Source of the DNA: Agarophyton chilense
Taxonomy: Eukaryota > Rhodophyta > Florideophyceae > Gracilariales > Gracilariaceae
Assembly (NCBI GenBank): GCA_030374765.1
Contig: JARGXX010000105.1
Location: 1,302,001 to 1,366,000, forward strand
Direction of reading: 5' to 3'
Length of the DNA stretch: 64,000 nt
The notes below the pieces were generated by a model. That model did no database searches and had not been told where the DNA came from. It was given only the letters and a program-made list of their open reading frames with translations. Position numbers and translations under genes: made by a program. Shown here one piece after another: positions 36,301 through 48,686 of the stretch (its first letter is position 1; every line of letters begins with the position of its first letter).

Positions 36301-37485
36301 GTGGTCATCACCGATCGTTCTTCCAAACTCAAAAGGGCCATTCTACAAAAGAGCACAAACTCGACGGTCTTGGCAAGAGCCTTCCTGAATAATTGGGTAT
36401 ACCCTTACGGTGCCCCAATGTACCTACATATCGATAATGGCTCGAACTTAGCATCGAAGTTCTTTGAAGCACAATGTATCAGGCTTAGGTTAAAGCATTA
36501 CTTCAATACGGCATACCATCTGCAGACGAACGGCCAAGTAGAATGCTTCAAAAAATCCTTCGTGGCAAGAATATGACACAATGTAGAAGAAAACTAAACT
36601 GGATGGACTGATTATGTACAGCCCTTAGCATAAGCCTATAACCTTCAGGTACAGCGATCTATGCAGATTACTCCCTTCGACCTGGTTTTCTCACTGACAC
36701 ATCATGGTATTGTCCTTCAACCAGGACACGGGAACTATCTAGTAGCTGGTACAATTACCTCCAATTATTTCAAGAAGGATACACTCAAAAAGTTCAAGAC
36801 GTCCTTAAAAGAACCAAATGCCGAATTGACACTAGCCTGGAAACGCTATAAAGCCTACTACGACCAAGGGATGAAGAAGACTACCACGGTGGAAGCCGGG
36901 GACCATTTATTCATTGATTTCCCTCCCAGTGGATCAAGACCGACACCATCCGAGGAAAGAGGCGATATTCGTATCGATGCTGATATCAAATCGAAGCTAT
37001 TCCCTAAGTCTACAGGACCATATGAGGTAATCTCAGCGAGTAAGCACACCGTTACGGTTCGAATGGGTGGACTCCAAAACACAATATCGGTAGACCGGGT
37101 CTCAATAGACCCTAAGAAAGGTGGCACAACCGCGGACCAAGCCGTTGACGCGGCACCTGCACAATCGAAGCCGGATTCACCAAGTGATACGGAAGGCGTT
37201 CAATCGCAAGACCTGGAGAAAACTCCAGACCCTACGAAAACCCAAGGAGCCCAAGAGCAGGGCCCAGCACCTCAAATAGGGGGGCACGCCGAGGTCCCAG
37301 CCTCAGAATGCGCAATTGACGCCATTGTAGGTCAAAAACTAACACCAGCAGTTCTTCATTACTACGTCCGGTGGTACAGATATGGCCCTGGGGATGACAC
37401 ATTGGAACCTCCTCATTTTACATCACACAACTTACGATTACGGTACTGGCGCAGGCGCATCGAAACCCCACCAATAGATGGATAA
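33335..37485 (+). pseudogene. Gypsy-1 pol: protease, RT, RNase H, integrase, chromodomain
   Basis: Protease: VLDTEAGPNLVN near 33475 (DTG altered to DTE) and LGTSFIDRHIREIFP near 33690. RT: 34502-35230 with CINNRKLNAVTIRESYPMP, MPFGLRNAPATFQRAL, and YIEDV in place of YIDDV/YVDD, so the second catalytic motif is damaged. RNase H: fragments at about 35235-35640. Integrase: a zinc-like N-terminal part at 35908-36141 and a core at 36208-36576, with HIDNGSN and NGQVECF; the first catalytic Asp is lost (VVVVILG). The last frame (36661-37485) ends in a chromodomain-like segment: HYYVRWYRYGPGDDTLEPPHF. Many stops and shifts throughout. Confidence 0.82.
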
Positions 37486-37605
37486 CGACCTACACTAGTG
37501 CAGCTTGCTTAGAAAGGGGAGGGAAGACATTCGCTGTTCGATTACTCGGCGAGGAGAGAAAGGAAGGTATAGTTAAGAAGAAGCAAATGATTATTGAAAA
37601 CTACA

Positions 37606-39218
37606 CTAGGTGAGAAACCTGAAAAGGCCCCTCCAGGAAGGAGGCCGCACCACGCGTGGCAGAAGGTCCTCCAAAAGGCCCGGAACCAGTACCAAGAAGG
37701 TTTTGAGTGTGGGATCGTTAACCCGCATTAGATCAATAGGGAGCAGAACCCTGAGGCGTCGGAGGTTAGGGCGGTAGACCGGAAGAGTTACCCGAGGAGA
37801 AAGAAGCAGTAGGGAAAGACAAAGATTCAGGTATGCGCATCGGCACATTAGCCACGGGTTAGTTGCTGGCGGAAGCCAACAAAGGACCAAGAGCGGTGTC
37901 CATGAGGGGATCGCTCGAGGTATCCGCACGTTCTACAATGGTTCTGAGATCCGCGACGTGATGCGTGACCGCCTGGTACATCCCGGCCTGAAACTGATTA
38001 CGGAAGTCAACCGCTTGGATGATAGCGGCGATATAGTCCGCGTGACAAGGGATGAGCTGCCTCAAGAGCGCTGGAGCTTCTTGGAAGGAGCGCGGACTAG
38101 TAAGGTTGAGACGAGAGACGAAAACGAGCTGGATCCTCATAAGCGCACCACTAATGGCTGGAGCTGTAACTGGCTCACCACCGCAAGCAGTGGTAGGATT
38201 CACAATGAGTGACTGTGCAGGTCCAGCAGAAGGAGCAGTAACCTAACGGGGAACGCGGATAAAAGAAAGGCCTGCAGAACCAGCATGTGCGGCCGTAGCG
38301 GAGACGGAGGTGACAGTTTCCGGAGTCTCCACTTCATGAGTAAAGAGCTGAGGGGACCCCTCGAATGGGCTCCTAGCCTGGTAATACTCGGTTCGCGTCA
38401 CTAGACATGGCTAGCTTTTCAAAGTCCCAGACTTCCCAACATTGGTCATCCTTCCACGGATGTAACAGAGAAACCTCCAAGTAAGTTTCCAGCTGAGCAA
38501 CGCGGTACTCCGTACCGAAGAAAATCTCTTTTACACCAATCTGGTCGGCGAGGTCCACTGTAGAGCGAGGAAGCCGGAAGATACGACCAACATGTGAGAA
38601 GCCATAATTGGTAATCCAAGGATAAAAAAACGGCTGTTCCCTGTAATACCGTCGCGGGAGTCCATAACAGCGAGAAAAGCAACCAGAATGGCCCACTACG
38701 CGAGAGTCACAGACCAAATGGTACGATAGGAGCCCTCGATTCGGTTGCAACGGCTGCCCAAATAAACCAGCGCGGGATGAGTCAGGACGCACAACCAGTG
38801 AGGTACCTCGTAACCCTCCGACCAGTCGGGACGCGTAACATACCATTTGCGGCTATTCTCAGTCGCTTGAAAAAGAACTCCGTGCAGTGAAAACCATGCA
38901 TGGTACAGACGAAAATACTCCGACGAAGGATCCGGGCCTCAGTGGCAGCGTTCTCGCCCCGACGGTCACGGTCCAACCAGTGAATGGTGTTGAAGGGTGT
39001 GTTGAACGTCACCATCTCCGATTCAAGCTTCAGGCATGTAGTCGACCGACCAATACGGTGCAACAGTCCCAACAGGTTGCGTAAGTAGAAGAAATCTTCC
39101 GTACACTACACAGAAGGTTGGTCGCTCGGGATGGTGTTAGGGATGAAAACCTAAAACGGTGAATGCTTTTGACGCTTCTGAAAGCAAACCTGTCTCCCGG
39201 GACGGGAATGACTCTCAC
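37606..39218 (-). pseudogene. Gypsy-1 antisense accessory frame
   Basis: Lies between the end of pol and the 3' LTR, on the strand opposite to pol. It survives as minus-strand pieces at 39030-39218, 38373-38846, 37859-38203 and nearby frames. The translation resembles that of the plus-strand frame at 41292-43760 in Gypsy-2, which is also antisense to its own pol. Similar stretches are a GR-hydrophobic-x-LP segment with LG-x-(Q/K) and E--LE--L spacing, and a C-terminal helix (DYIAAIIQAVDFRNQFQAG against DIATVLRDVSFWVHRSVSY). Function unknown; no recognised domain. Confidence 0.6.
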
Positions 39219-40291
39219 TGGACCGCATCGATGAAGCTATAGACACGGCGCCAAGACGGTAGCTGTCCCAACGGTTCAATGAAACATAATCAGGAAGGGT
39301 GGGATGCTTAAACTGCCACTCCAACCCAGCAGTGTTAATCGGGACAGCCCAAGAGATGGTCTACAAAATGCAGCGCCTGGAGCTACTTCAGAAGCAGACC
39401 ATAAGAGTTGACGATTGCCAACGAGCTGCTGAACTAGTACGGATCGTAGTGTCCAGACCCCGGAGTGAAACAGAATGTCTCGTCAGGGATCGGAGATGAA
39501 GAGAAAACCGGAGTGGTAACGGATCGGCCACGACCACGCCCGGAGAGCGGAAGCGGGTCAGAGGCTTCGAGATACTACGGCTGCGGTTGGCGCAGCAAAT
39601 TTCCTTACCAGAAATGGTGGTCAACAGCGATTAAGAAGCCGACCGGTGCGATATTGCCTCAGAACCAAGGTCTATGTACCCTCCGATGATTGGCTCTCGC
39701 GCCCGATGCAAACCATCACGTTCATGCAATGTGTCCTCTGAGATGCTCGAATTCTCCGCTAATTGAGCGGGAAAGAATCGAAGGGGCCCCACCTACACGG
39801 GAACCACACCTGTATTCGAGTTGGGCACACGGAGAGAGCCATCACCGCGCTCGATTTACCCTTCGGTGGACATTAGACTGCCACCACGAAGTGTCGGGGA
39901 ATCTGCACGCATCACGATAATTGTAAACAAACCAATACGGTACGGGAAAAAAAAGAAGAAACGGAGAAGACTTCAACGAGGTATGACGGACTTCTGGCAC
40001 GCAGCATACACGAAACCTGCAACGGAGAACGCTACAAACCCTAATGGTACATGAACTCCTGGCCAGCATTGACAATCCTCGAAGGAAGCGTAATTGCGAA
40101 GCCATTACGAACGACCATGGAGGATATAATTCAAGCAACTCCTACGGTGATCGAAACCGTTCGGCACACTGTGCGGCATTACCAAATGGTATGGTGCACC
40201 TCGCACTGGCGACTGCTGCACTGTGATCTACCGCACTGGCGAACATACTAGGTTACAGCTACGGGGCGTGGCTTTCGCTAGGAGCGGGATC

Positions 40292-40796
40292 TGTAGTATA
40301 TTGAGCTACATAAAAAAGGTAATGATTGTTACGTGTTGGACCTGGATGGTTGCCGGCATGCACCGTGTACTACAGTGGTTCAGTTAGCAATTATTATAGC
40401 TTTTTCCTACTTCAGTATTAGATAGATAAGATTAAGTTGATAGGGAGGCCTACCTCAAGGGCACCTCCCCGTGGCCATGTAGCGAGTGGCGCCATCGTAA
40501 GTCGGGTGCCTCGTGAGATACATATCTTCACCAAGCATGGCCACCCCGGTCACAATTGTAAAGTCAGGCCCCTACTAGACTACTGTTATCTCTTTTGGGG
40601 TTCTACAGTCGACCATAAAGGTAAGTCTAGTGTCTTTACAGTTTTCCGGACCTGCATGCCCTGTGCATCACCGTCTACTAACGTGGTCTCAATGCGCCCG
40701 CCGTTCCTTTTGCACACTTCAGAAGCTATTGCTGCCACACTTTACAGGTATCTTCAATCTCGGCCTCCTAAGCCGAGCACTTTATGCGCTCTCTAG
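40292..40796 (+). repeat. Gypsy-1 3' LTR, first part
   Basis: Starts TGTAGTATATTG after the purine-rich ggagcgggatc. It matches the 5' LTR up to gcgctctctag, where Gypsy-2 begins. The missing end is found at 49133-49183. Confidence 0.87.
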
Positions 40797-41242
40797 TGTT
40801 ACGCCATGACTGGTGGGTTAGCGTACGGGTCTCGACCGGTGGTAGTGTGGTAGAGTGGGTCCTAAGGTTCGAATCCTTCACGGCGGTACTCCCAGAGTAC
40901 TTGGTGCAATGGGCTGGCGTTTACTGCGTAGTCCCACAGGTTGGAGCTACGAAAACGATGGCTTGAAGACCAATTGGTGGAACTAATATACTAAAGAGGG
41001 TTATTTAGTATCCTAACGATGCCTACCTTACTCTGAGGAAGAAGCGTCACTCGAGCCAGGGAAATAGTACTGGCGAGGCGCTGGGATCTTCCTGGCACTG
41101 TAATGCTAATCTATCAAACTAATTAAAATAAATTAATAATCTACATGAGTCCACCTGAGGTCGACCAGTCCACGTGGCTTCTGTAAGATCCTTTAGGGCC
41201 CGGCGGCTTACAAAGCTCAACCGTTATCGTTGCTCCTTCACA
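40797..41242 (-). repeat. Gypsy-2 3' LTR (family B)
   Basis: 446 bp on the plus strand from TGTTACGCC to TTCACA. The adjoining inner sequence tatctcccttctt is, on the minus strand, a polypurine tract, which marks this as the 3' LTR. It contains ggttcgaatcc at 40866-40876. Confidence 0.88.
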
Positions 41243-41291
41243 TATCTCCCTTCTTAGGATTCGGCGGTCACGGCGAAGTCCAGATGGACTC

Positions 41292-43760
41292 ATGATTGAT
41301 TCAGGGGACGGGAGCTCTTCCTTGCTCCCGGTACCTTTTGTCGCGACAGGATGTCGCGTCTTCATTGCCTGCGGGGATGCGGGGAAGCGTGAGCTGACCA
41401 TTGGCGCTGAAAGGCAATTAATTTGCCTAAGAACTGAAAATTCCACTCGCCGTGAGCGCTGGCCATAGGTGCACCGCCGGCGCATTCCTCGCGTCGCGTT
41501 ACCGAGACGGTCCATTGGCTTCTTCTCCTCTGCCAGTCATTGGGGCCTTCCTTAGTCTCCGTTCTTCTTTTGGAGACCCTCCGCGCTACGTCCACCCTGG
41601 GTCACGCTTGTCAGTCCGTTCGGGTCCAATCCGTCATCCCGTCTTCCTATCGTGGTACTTTTCTATTGGTCGCGTGCAATGCCAAACTCGCCTTATAAGC
41701 CCGTCAGATACGCCATTCTCCCTTCGGACTATGTCGCCTTCGTCGGCCTGTCCATCCATTTCTCGGCGGACTAGCCTGTGTGCAGCGGCACCAAGGCTTC
41801 GAACAACCAAGCGGGGAACTCCTCGGTATACCAAGTGGCTTACGAACCTCCCGGGGACCGCTATGACCATACCAGCGGACGGAATCCGTGGGCCGTGCAT
41901 CATGTCATTCTTCCGTCCTCTGTGGAAGAATACCAAAAGTTTTGTTATATTTATCTGGACGCCTGAAGGTTTGCCGAGATACTCAATTTCCGGAGGGGCA
42001 GCAAGAACGCGCGCAGCGACTCGTGGTTTAACCGATGGTTTCATTGTTCTGTGGATCCGCGTTCGGCGACGCAATATGGCACCCTCATCCATGCGGAAAT
42101 GTCGTACATCCGCTGCGAGGAGGAAGCAGAATACCAGTTCAGGGTGGAAAAACTCCTTTCAGACCTATACACGGACTTCATCTCGCCTCATGTGTGATTT
42201 CCTCCCGCGGGTCACAACTTCTTGGCGCTTATGCGCTTCGGACCACTGTATGACCGCCTGTTTTGGATGGCCAATAGGGTCTACTGGAACGGGATGCACG
42301 AGCCCGATGGTCGTTTGCATCAATCTCTAAGGTTCTTCTTTTGTTGGCACCAGGTGAAGTTCCACGACATGAGCGCAGACAAACGCCTCCCGTTATATCT
42401 CTCGCTGCCCCGCGTAAATGAGAATCAATAGGCCATGTACTGGCGTATCTCGCCGCTCTTTTTGGTACCAACGCCGTCCGTGGTGGCTTATCATTCGTCC
42501 CAACTCATGGGAGATGACAATTACCGAAATTAGTGGCTGTCCTGGCAGGTACTCTTTCTTTAGTTCGGCGTGATGTCCCTCATGGCCTTCCTGGATACCG
42601 CGAAATACAGAATCCGTGGTAATGTCCGTTCGGAGGGTTGGAGGGTATGGTACGTCGACAACATACCCTGTCTTCTAGGTCGCCTAATCCCGCTCCCGGA
42701 CATCATGATTCGTTTCGTAATGAACCTGGGTATCCAGAATATCGTCTGTTAGACCCAGTTCGACGTCGAGGAGACCGAAGCCCTTTTGGATCATGTCCTA
42801 CAGGTGGAGTAGGGCAAGACTCCCGGGTTCTTTTGGTATGACCACGATACCAGCTCATTCACGCCGATTCGGCTACATTCGCAGGGTCGGGACGACGCTC
42901 GGGCCTATCCCGCCAAGCCTTTGAGGAATCAACCATCCGACAGTCCGAGGTGTCATGTGCCTGACTATTACCCGAAGGTCATTTGTTTCGATCCCCTGTA
43001 CTTCGAGCCATATTTGGAAGCCACGCCGTTGGTTCCTGCTGGTATGTCCGATGGGTAATCCTTGCGTGAAGATCCCTTCGTCCTACCCGTAGAGGGCGTT
43101 AATCCTCCAGTCGAGTCCGCTGTGGTGTTGAAAACCGCTTCCCCTCCTCCAGCTCCTCCAGGCACTGCTCCTCAGGATGAGCTCTCTTATGAGCCGCCCG
43201 TTGGCCAAGTGAACATCTCTCCTGACGAAGTTATTGTCGAGGCCGAAAGTCCAGTAGGTGATGCGCTGGCTCAAACGTCCACTGGGGGCGTCGACATCGC
43301 TCCGTTCTCTTCGTTGCTACACTTTCCCGCTTTGGTCACGGCTGCGGCTTCGGACCTCCGTCCTGTCTGCCGTACCGTTGGTATTACGGCCTCGATGGAC
43401 ATTGCGACAGTCCTGAGGGATGTTTCCTTCTGGGTGCATCGCTCGGTGAGCTATGCCTCGGTTGTCCAACAGGTTCAGAACCTGAAGACGGCCATGGTCA
43501 ATATCCTGCAGCAGAATGCCTAGGTGATGTCCCAGAAGGTTACTGCCTACTTGGATGCCCGGTGTGGTCTACAATTGAGTGACCGGGAGGCATCCGATAA
43601 TAACAATAGTTATTCAGGTGAATCTCCGCCGGAAAAGTGTGCTCAGCTCGTTGAGGCCGGTCCTAATGGTCCAGTTGGCTCCTCGGGTGACCCTAGTCCG
43701 GGTTTCCTTCATGCAGGTTCCAATGAGGATGACGGAGATACTCCTGCGCCACTCCAGTGA
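41292..43760 (+). pseudogene. Gypsy-2 antisense accessory frame (about 820 codons)
   Basis: A single plus-strand frame runs from the ATG at 41292 to 43760, opposite to Gypsy-2 pol and between pol and the 3' LTR. About a dozen stops interrupt it, mostly TAG, but it keeps one frame over most of its length, including pieces at 41778-41966, 42222-42431, 42570-42752, 43062-43523 and 43524-43760. Features: Cys/His/Trp-containing mid region (RFFFCWHQVKFHDM), a hydrophobic stretch (FGVMSLMAFLDTAKYRI), a GRLIPLPD segment, a proline-rich linker, and a C-terminal helix. A similar frame lies in Gypsy-1. No known domain is recognised. It is not env-like: I see no signal peptide or clear membrane anchor. 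Confidence 0.65.
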
Positions 43761-44023
43761 GTCCTGTTGGTGTCAGGCGCGCTTCCGCGAACCTTGAGGT
43801 CATGGTGTTAGTTAGTCCACTAAAAAAATTCTTGTGCTTTCCGAAGCTCGTTCTTGTATCTCAAACGTGTGTGCCCCGAGACGGCGTCCAACTTTGAGAG
43901 CGTCTCGGGTCTTCCTCAGGTGTCGCCTTAGGACTGACTTTGTTCTCTAATGCGGGAGCTTACTCGAACCGTCGTGCTCCGGCGAAACGTCTTGTTCCGG
44001 CGAACTGTCGTGTCGGAAAGCGT

Positions 44024-47000
44024 TTATAGAGCCTTTTTGGGAATCTTCGGGCTAATGGTTGCCCCCTCCTGAAAGCTGCGCTCCTTGCTGTCGATTTTGC
44101 GCCTAGAGCGGGCGATAAAATTAGCCGGAATGGTTTGAGGCTCTTGACAAGTGTCTTCCTCAGGTGTGTAGCCGAACCAACGGACGCGGTAGCGCATAGT
44201 TTCATCTTCTCCCCGAACGACGGAGATGATGCGCTGAATCAAATATTCCGGTTGGTATTCATTCTCCGGCAGGAGAGTGTTGTCCAGAGGGGCGAATCCA
44301 TCGGAGTCGATTGGATGAAATGGGTCCTCGTTGTTGGCATGGAGCATCGGGTCCATGGGGCGAGTTGGGTCCGCGGTAACTGCCTTAGGGGGTGTGGGGA
44401 CTTGCGCGTCGACCTGAGGTCGTAGTGATTGCGTTGGCCCAGGGGGCTGGGACTTTGGTGATGCGGGGGAGCTGGGGGCTCATGTCACCCGATCCAAAGA
44501 TACGGTGTCCTGTAGGCCGTCAATCAGGAACGTTATGGTATGTTGATTGGCGTTAAGGACTTTGTACGGTCCCGTAGAGCGGGGTAAGAGCTTCTGGGTA
44601 GTGGCCTCGAGTTCCTCACTGTCCATCGGTGGCCGGTCTAGGTAAGCAAGTTCCCCTTTCCAAAATTTTGGTGTGATCCAAACGGCCATGTCCAATTTGA
44701 CCTTGTTGGGCTTTATTCATCACAGTTCTAGCCGATTGGATAATGCGGTCGATGCGTCGGCGCGAATAGCGCTTGGCCTGGGTAGGAGTCATCCCTTCGG
44801 TTATGTCCTGGGGTATGATTGACTCTTGAAGGTCAACAGCTATTGGCGGCGGCGCTCTCGTTAGCGTTGAGTCGAAAGGTTTTGTCCCTGTGGAAGCGTG
44901 CACCTGCATGTTGTAGGCATTAACCAGTGGCTCAACGTATTCGTCCCAGTCCAATTGGTGCTCCGATACGTAGTGTGTTAATCGGACCAGAAGGGTGGGG
45001 TTAAAGCGTTCGGCTTGGCCATTGGTTTGCGGGTTATACGCCGTGTTGGTCCCATGTTTGATACCTAAGGTGGCACAAACATGTGAGAAGAATTTGGATA
45101 CAAAGTGGCTGCCGCTATCCGTAAGAAGGTAGAGCGGCATGCCATATGGATATACCCAGTGGGACAGGAAGGCCGTTGTGAAATCCTTGGCTGTTGTCTT
45201 CCCTAGGGGTAGGGCTCGGGTAAGCTTGGTAAACCTATCGGTTTAAAAGAGCCAAACCGTTTTCCATGGGACGACCTAGGCAAAGGCTGAAGTGTATTTA
45301 TCGCCACAAATTCCATCATAACTGTGGCGGAGAAGAGCTCCAATTCGGCCTGATGGTTGGCGCGAGACCCTCGGATTTGTGCGCACGATATACAAGTCCG
45401 TGCGGTTTGCCATAGGATCTGCGCCATAAGTGGCCAGTAGAAGAACTTCCTTAGGGTCTGGTACATTCCTCGGCCTCCAGGTTGAACAGACAAGCGAAGG
45501 AAATGGGCGAGGTATAGGAATCGTGCCCCTAGCGAAGTTGGTATTACCCGTTGGAGTGCGCCATCCAGCGGGGAGCGGCGACATAGTGGTTTAAATCGGT
45601 CATAGTCGAGCAGGCATCCCCGGCATTCTACCAATTGGGCTGATTTCTTTCAGTACTCATCTTCGATGTGCGCCTGTAGGAGTTCCTCAATAATTATAGG
45701 GAGGAGCTCTTTTTCCTCCGAGGCTATCGCGTTAACCGGAGGTGGTGTCGATTTGGGCGGTACTGTCTGTCAGTCCAATAGGTATACGTTGTTCTCCTTT
45801 ACCTCAGAATCCCCCTATTGCACCTTACCCAAAAGTTCACCCGTTTCCGTGTTTCCGTATAGTCGTGAGGTCCATTGTCTGTAAATAGGGTAGGAATAAG
45901 GTCGTCCAATGGAGTATCGTCAGTTCCGTCGGTAATGATTCGAGAGAGGTCATCTGCTGCCTGGTGCTTGATGCCTGGCCTATAGCTTATCTCGTAGTCA
46001 TATTTGGACAGCCTGAGGTGCCACCGAGCGAGGCGACTTGATGCATCGGTCATTTGGAGTAACCAGCGGAGTGAATCATGGTCTGTACTAATAATGAACC
46101 TAGTTCCCTCGAGGTACAGACAGAGTGATAATACGGACCATAAGATGGCTAGACATTCCTTTTCGGTAGTAATGTGGTTTCGTTCCGCGCCAGTGATCGT
46201 TCTGCTCCAGTGTCCAATAGGTCAACAGTCCTTCGGTGACTTCTGTTCCTGTAGCAGTGTACATCCCACTTGGACCTCATCGGCGTCTGTGTCCTGGAGA
46301 AAGGGCATTTCGGGTTTTGGTAAAGCCAATATAGGTGGATTCAGCAACTTGTCCTTTAGGATCTGAAATGCGTCGTACTGGTGGTCGGTAATGGCTTCGA
46401 ACTCCGAAGATGTTCCCTTCTTCAGCACCGCGTTGAGAGGGGCAGATATCTTGGAAACCCCTTGGACGGACCGTTGGTAAACGTCGCACAAGCTCACGAA
46501 GGATAGTAGTTCCATGTGGGTCCTACGAGGCTTAGCCTGGCGAATCGCAGTTTTGGTCCGTGTGGCCACCTTTAGCTTTCCTGGGAGGACTATTTGACCG
46601 AGATAGTTCACTGAGGCCTGGAAGAAAGCGCATTTGCAGAGTTTCAGTGTTACTCCAGCGTCCTGTAGGATTTTTGGCACATTCTTAACGTGGCGAAAGT
46701 GTTCCTTTACGGTCCGTGAGAGGATTAAAACGTCATCCAAATAGACCAGGGCGAACTTCCACTTGACTCTGGACAGTATGATGTCCATTAAACGTTGGAA
46801 AGTTGTTGGTGCATTCTGTAAACCAAAGGGCATACGAGTGAATCTGAACAGACCTCCATGGGTGGTAAAGGTTGTCAGCGCTCTCGCATCTTCGGCGAAA
46901 AAGATTCGCCAATATTCTGAGTATGTGTCCAGTTTGGCGAATACGACAGCTTCGACTAAGGAATCCAGACAGTCATTCATGCGGGGTATCGGGTATGAGT

Positions 47001-48100
47001 CCCTCTTGGTTACTGCGTTCAGCTTCCTTTAGTCGACACAGAACCTGACGGAGCCATCTTTCTTCGCCACGAGTACAAGGGTACTTGTTCATTCGGACTG
47101 GTTTGGAGGCGCCTGCTTTATGAATTGAGCTTTGCACATCTTGTCCATCTGGTCGGCGACAATTTCCCTACCCTTAAGGCCTGTACCGGCTGAGTGATGG
47201 AAGTGTGGTCTAGCATCACCCTGAAGGTCAATGCAGTGTGTAGTGGCTCTGATTGTGCCCAATCTACCTGACCACATGACCTGGAATTCTCTGAGGAGAT
47301 CAAGTACCTGGGGCCTATAGGATTCGAATTCTGCGCCGATAGCGACCGTCCCCTCCCAAGAGTCGACGTCCTCGTCGGGAGCTCGCTGGAAAGGTTAACC
47401 ATTTAGGCCTCCATAATGGCCACGGGCGCGGGTAGAGTGATGCCAATAACTTTACCTTTAGGTAGCCAAACGGGTTTATCTTTGAAGTTGCTGATTGTGA
47501 CCAAGAAGGGCCTGTTGAGGTGGATGTCGATTACACCATTGGCCATCAAGGTAAGGTGCTTCAGAACCGTTTTCAGGTGGTTCTGAATCGTTAAGAGACC
47601 TACGCACTGGGAATGGACCGATACAGGGATTTCAGTAATCGGGGGTATGGTTATGGCCTTCGACAGGCGAACCTTATTGGACTTCGTGTTTTCAGAGACA
47701 ACCGTTTGTTTGCGGTTAGCTTCTGGCCCTGGGGCGGAACCAGTTATGGAGATGGAAGGTGCGCAGTAGAATGCGACTTTCCTAAGGCCTGGATAAATGG
47801 CCTTAATGTATCGAGCGATGAAGGGGGTGCCTAGGATTGCCTCAGTGCCCAAGTTAGGACATACAAGGAACCACGAGCGGACTTAGAATTGTCCTAACTG
47901 GAGGTAAAGTGCTACTGTCCCTTCAATGTCCATTTGTCTACGTGATGCATCAGTAATCCTTAGGATCTTATCTGCCTGAACGATTTCTTGGAAACCAAGT
48001 AGGAGTAGCTTAGGATGGACCAAGTTTGGACCAGCGCCTGCGTCCAATACGGCTGTGGTCACTCTAGAGCTGTTGGAACGAAGTCCCTAGGTTACTGGAA
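44024..48100 (-). pseudogene. Gypsy-2 pol: protease, RT, RNase H, integrase, chromodomain
   Basis: Protease: VLDAGAGPNLVHPK (about 48055-48010) with an intact-looking DAGA, continuing at 47852-47403 (LGTPFIARYIKAIYPG). RT: 46980-46222 with MPFGLQNAPTTFQRLM and YLDDV, an acceptable catalytic motif. RNase H: about 46250-45800 (MTDASSRLARWHLRLSKYDYEISYRPG). Integrase: N-terminal part at 45634-45203, core at 45140-44616 with LLTDSGSHF and NGQAERFN; the first catalytic Asp reads Asn (VAINTL). Chromodomain: 44356-44024, MRYRVRWFGYTPEEDTC, with the usual Trp of EDTWEP changed. Frameshifts separate several pieces. Confidence 0.85.
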
Positions 48101-48280
48101 CTTTGTAATTCTTTTTCCTGAGGATACAGACGGGGTCGTTACTGTATTTCAATTGTGGTTCAACCTAAGTGGTGCATTCTGGGTGGTTTGTATTGGGAGG
48201 TGAAGAGCTTTTTGGCTCATGACCGTCCAATTGGTTGAGGCAGGGTTTTAAAAAAGGAGGATCTGCCTCGCGTCGACCCT

Positions 48281-48561
48281 CTAAGAGTTTTCCGATGAGC
48301 TTTCCGCTTCTTTTTGAGAATAGGATTCTTCTTCGGGGTCGTTCGTAGGATCTACAATGGCGTGGACCTGTGGGGCTTTGATTGTAGTGTCCGGGGTCGT
48401 GGCATAGCGTGAGCTTCCAGGGTTCCCTGTGGTTCGTTGCTGTGACCTGTTAAACATTCCTTCGGATCTCCACACCCTGACATCGCCGGCGTGATAGTCG
48501 TACTTTGTCCTGCACTAGGAGTTCTATAGTCCGGTCGGTTGGGTGTGTTTCCTGCGTCCAT
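48281..48561 (-). pseudogene. Gypsy-2 gag remnant
   Basis: Only about 600 bp separate the 5' LTR from the protease, so most of gag is missing. Two overlapping minus frames here are Thr, Pro and Ser-rich, with a PTNDPEEESYS segment. They look like a gag tail. No zinc knuckle is evident. Confidence 0.4.
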
Positions 48562-48669
48562 AATGGCGGTTGCTTCTGTACTTCTGGTCCGTTGTGGAAT
48601 TACGTAAAAGGTTAGAATCCGGATAATTCGTCGTTCCGGAGATCTGTTAAATTAGTCCTAGAGGTTTTT

Positions 48670-48683
48670 AAGTGGGGAGACCA
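48670..48683 (-). promoter_or_regulatory. Candidate primer-binding site of Gypsy-2
   Basis: On the minus strand, TGGTCTCCCCACTT begins three bases inside the 5' LTR. It resembles the Gypsy-1 site (TGGACTCCCGATTT) in the shared TGG-x-CTCCC pattern. Confidence 0.5.
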
Positions 48684-48686
48684 ACA

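Noticed and set aside
41452-42330. 292-codon plus-strand frame in Gypsy-2
   Set aside because: It is out of frame with the antisense accessory frame, which matches Gypsy-1, and its composition is Arg/Ser/Pro-rich as expected for a shadow.
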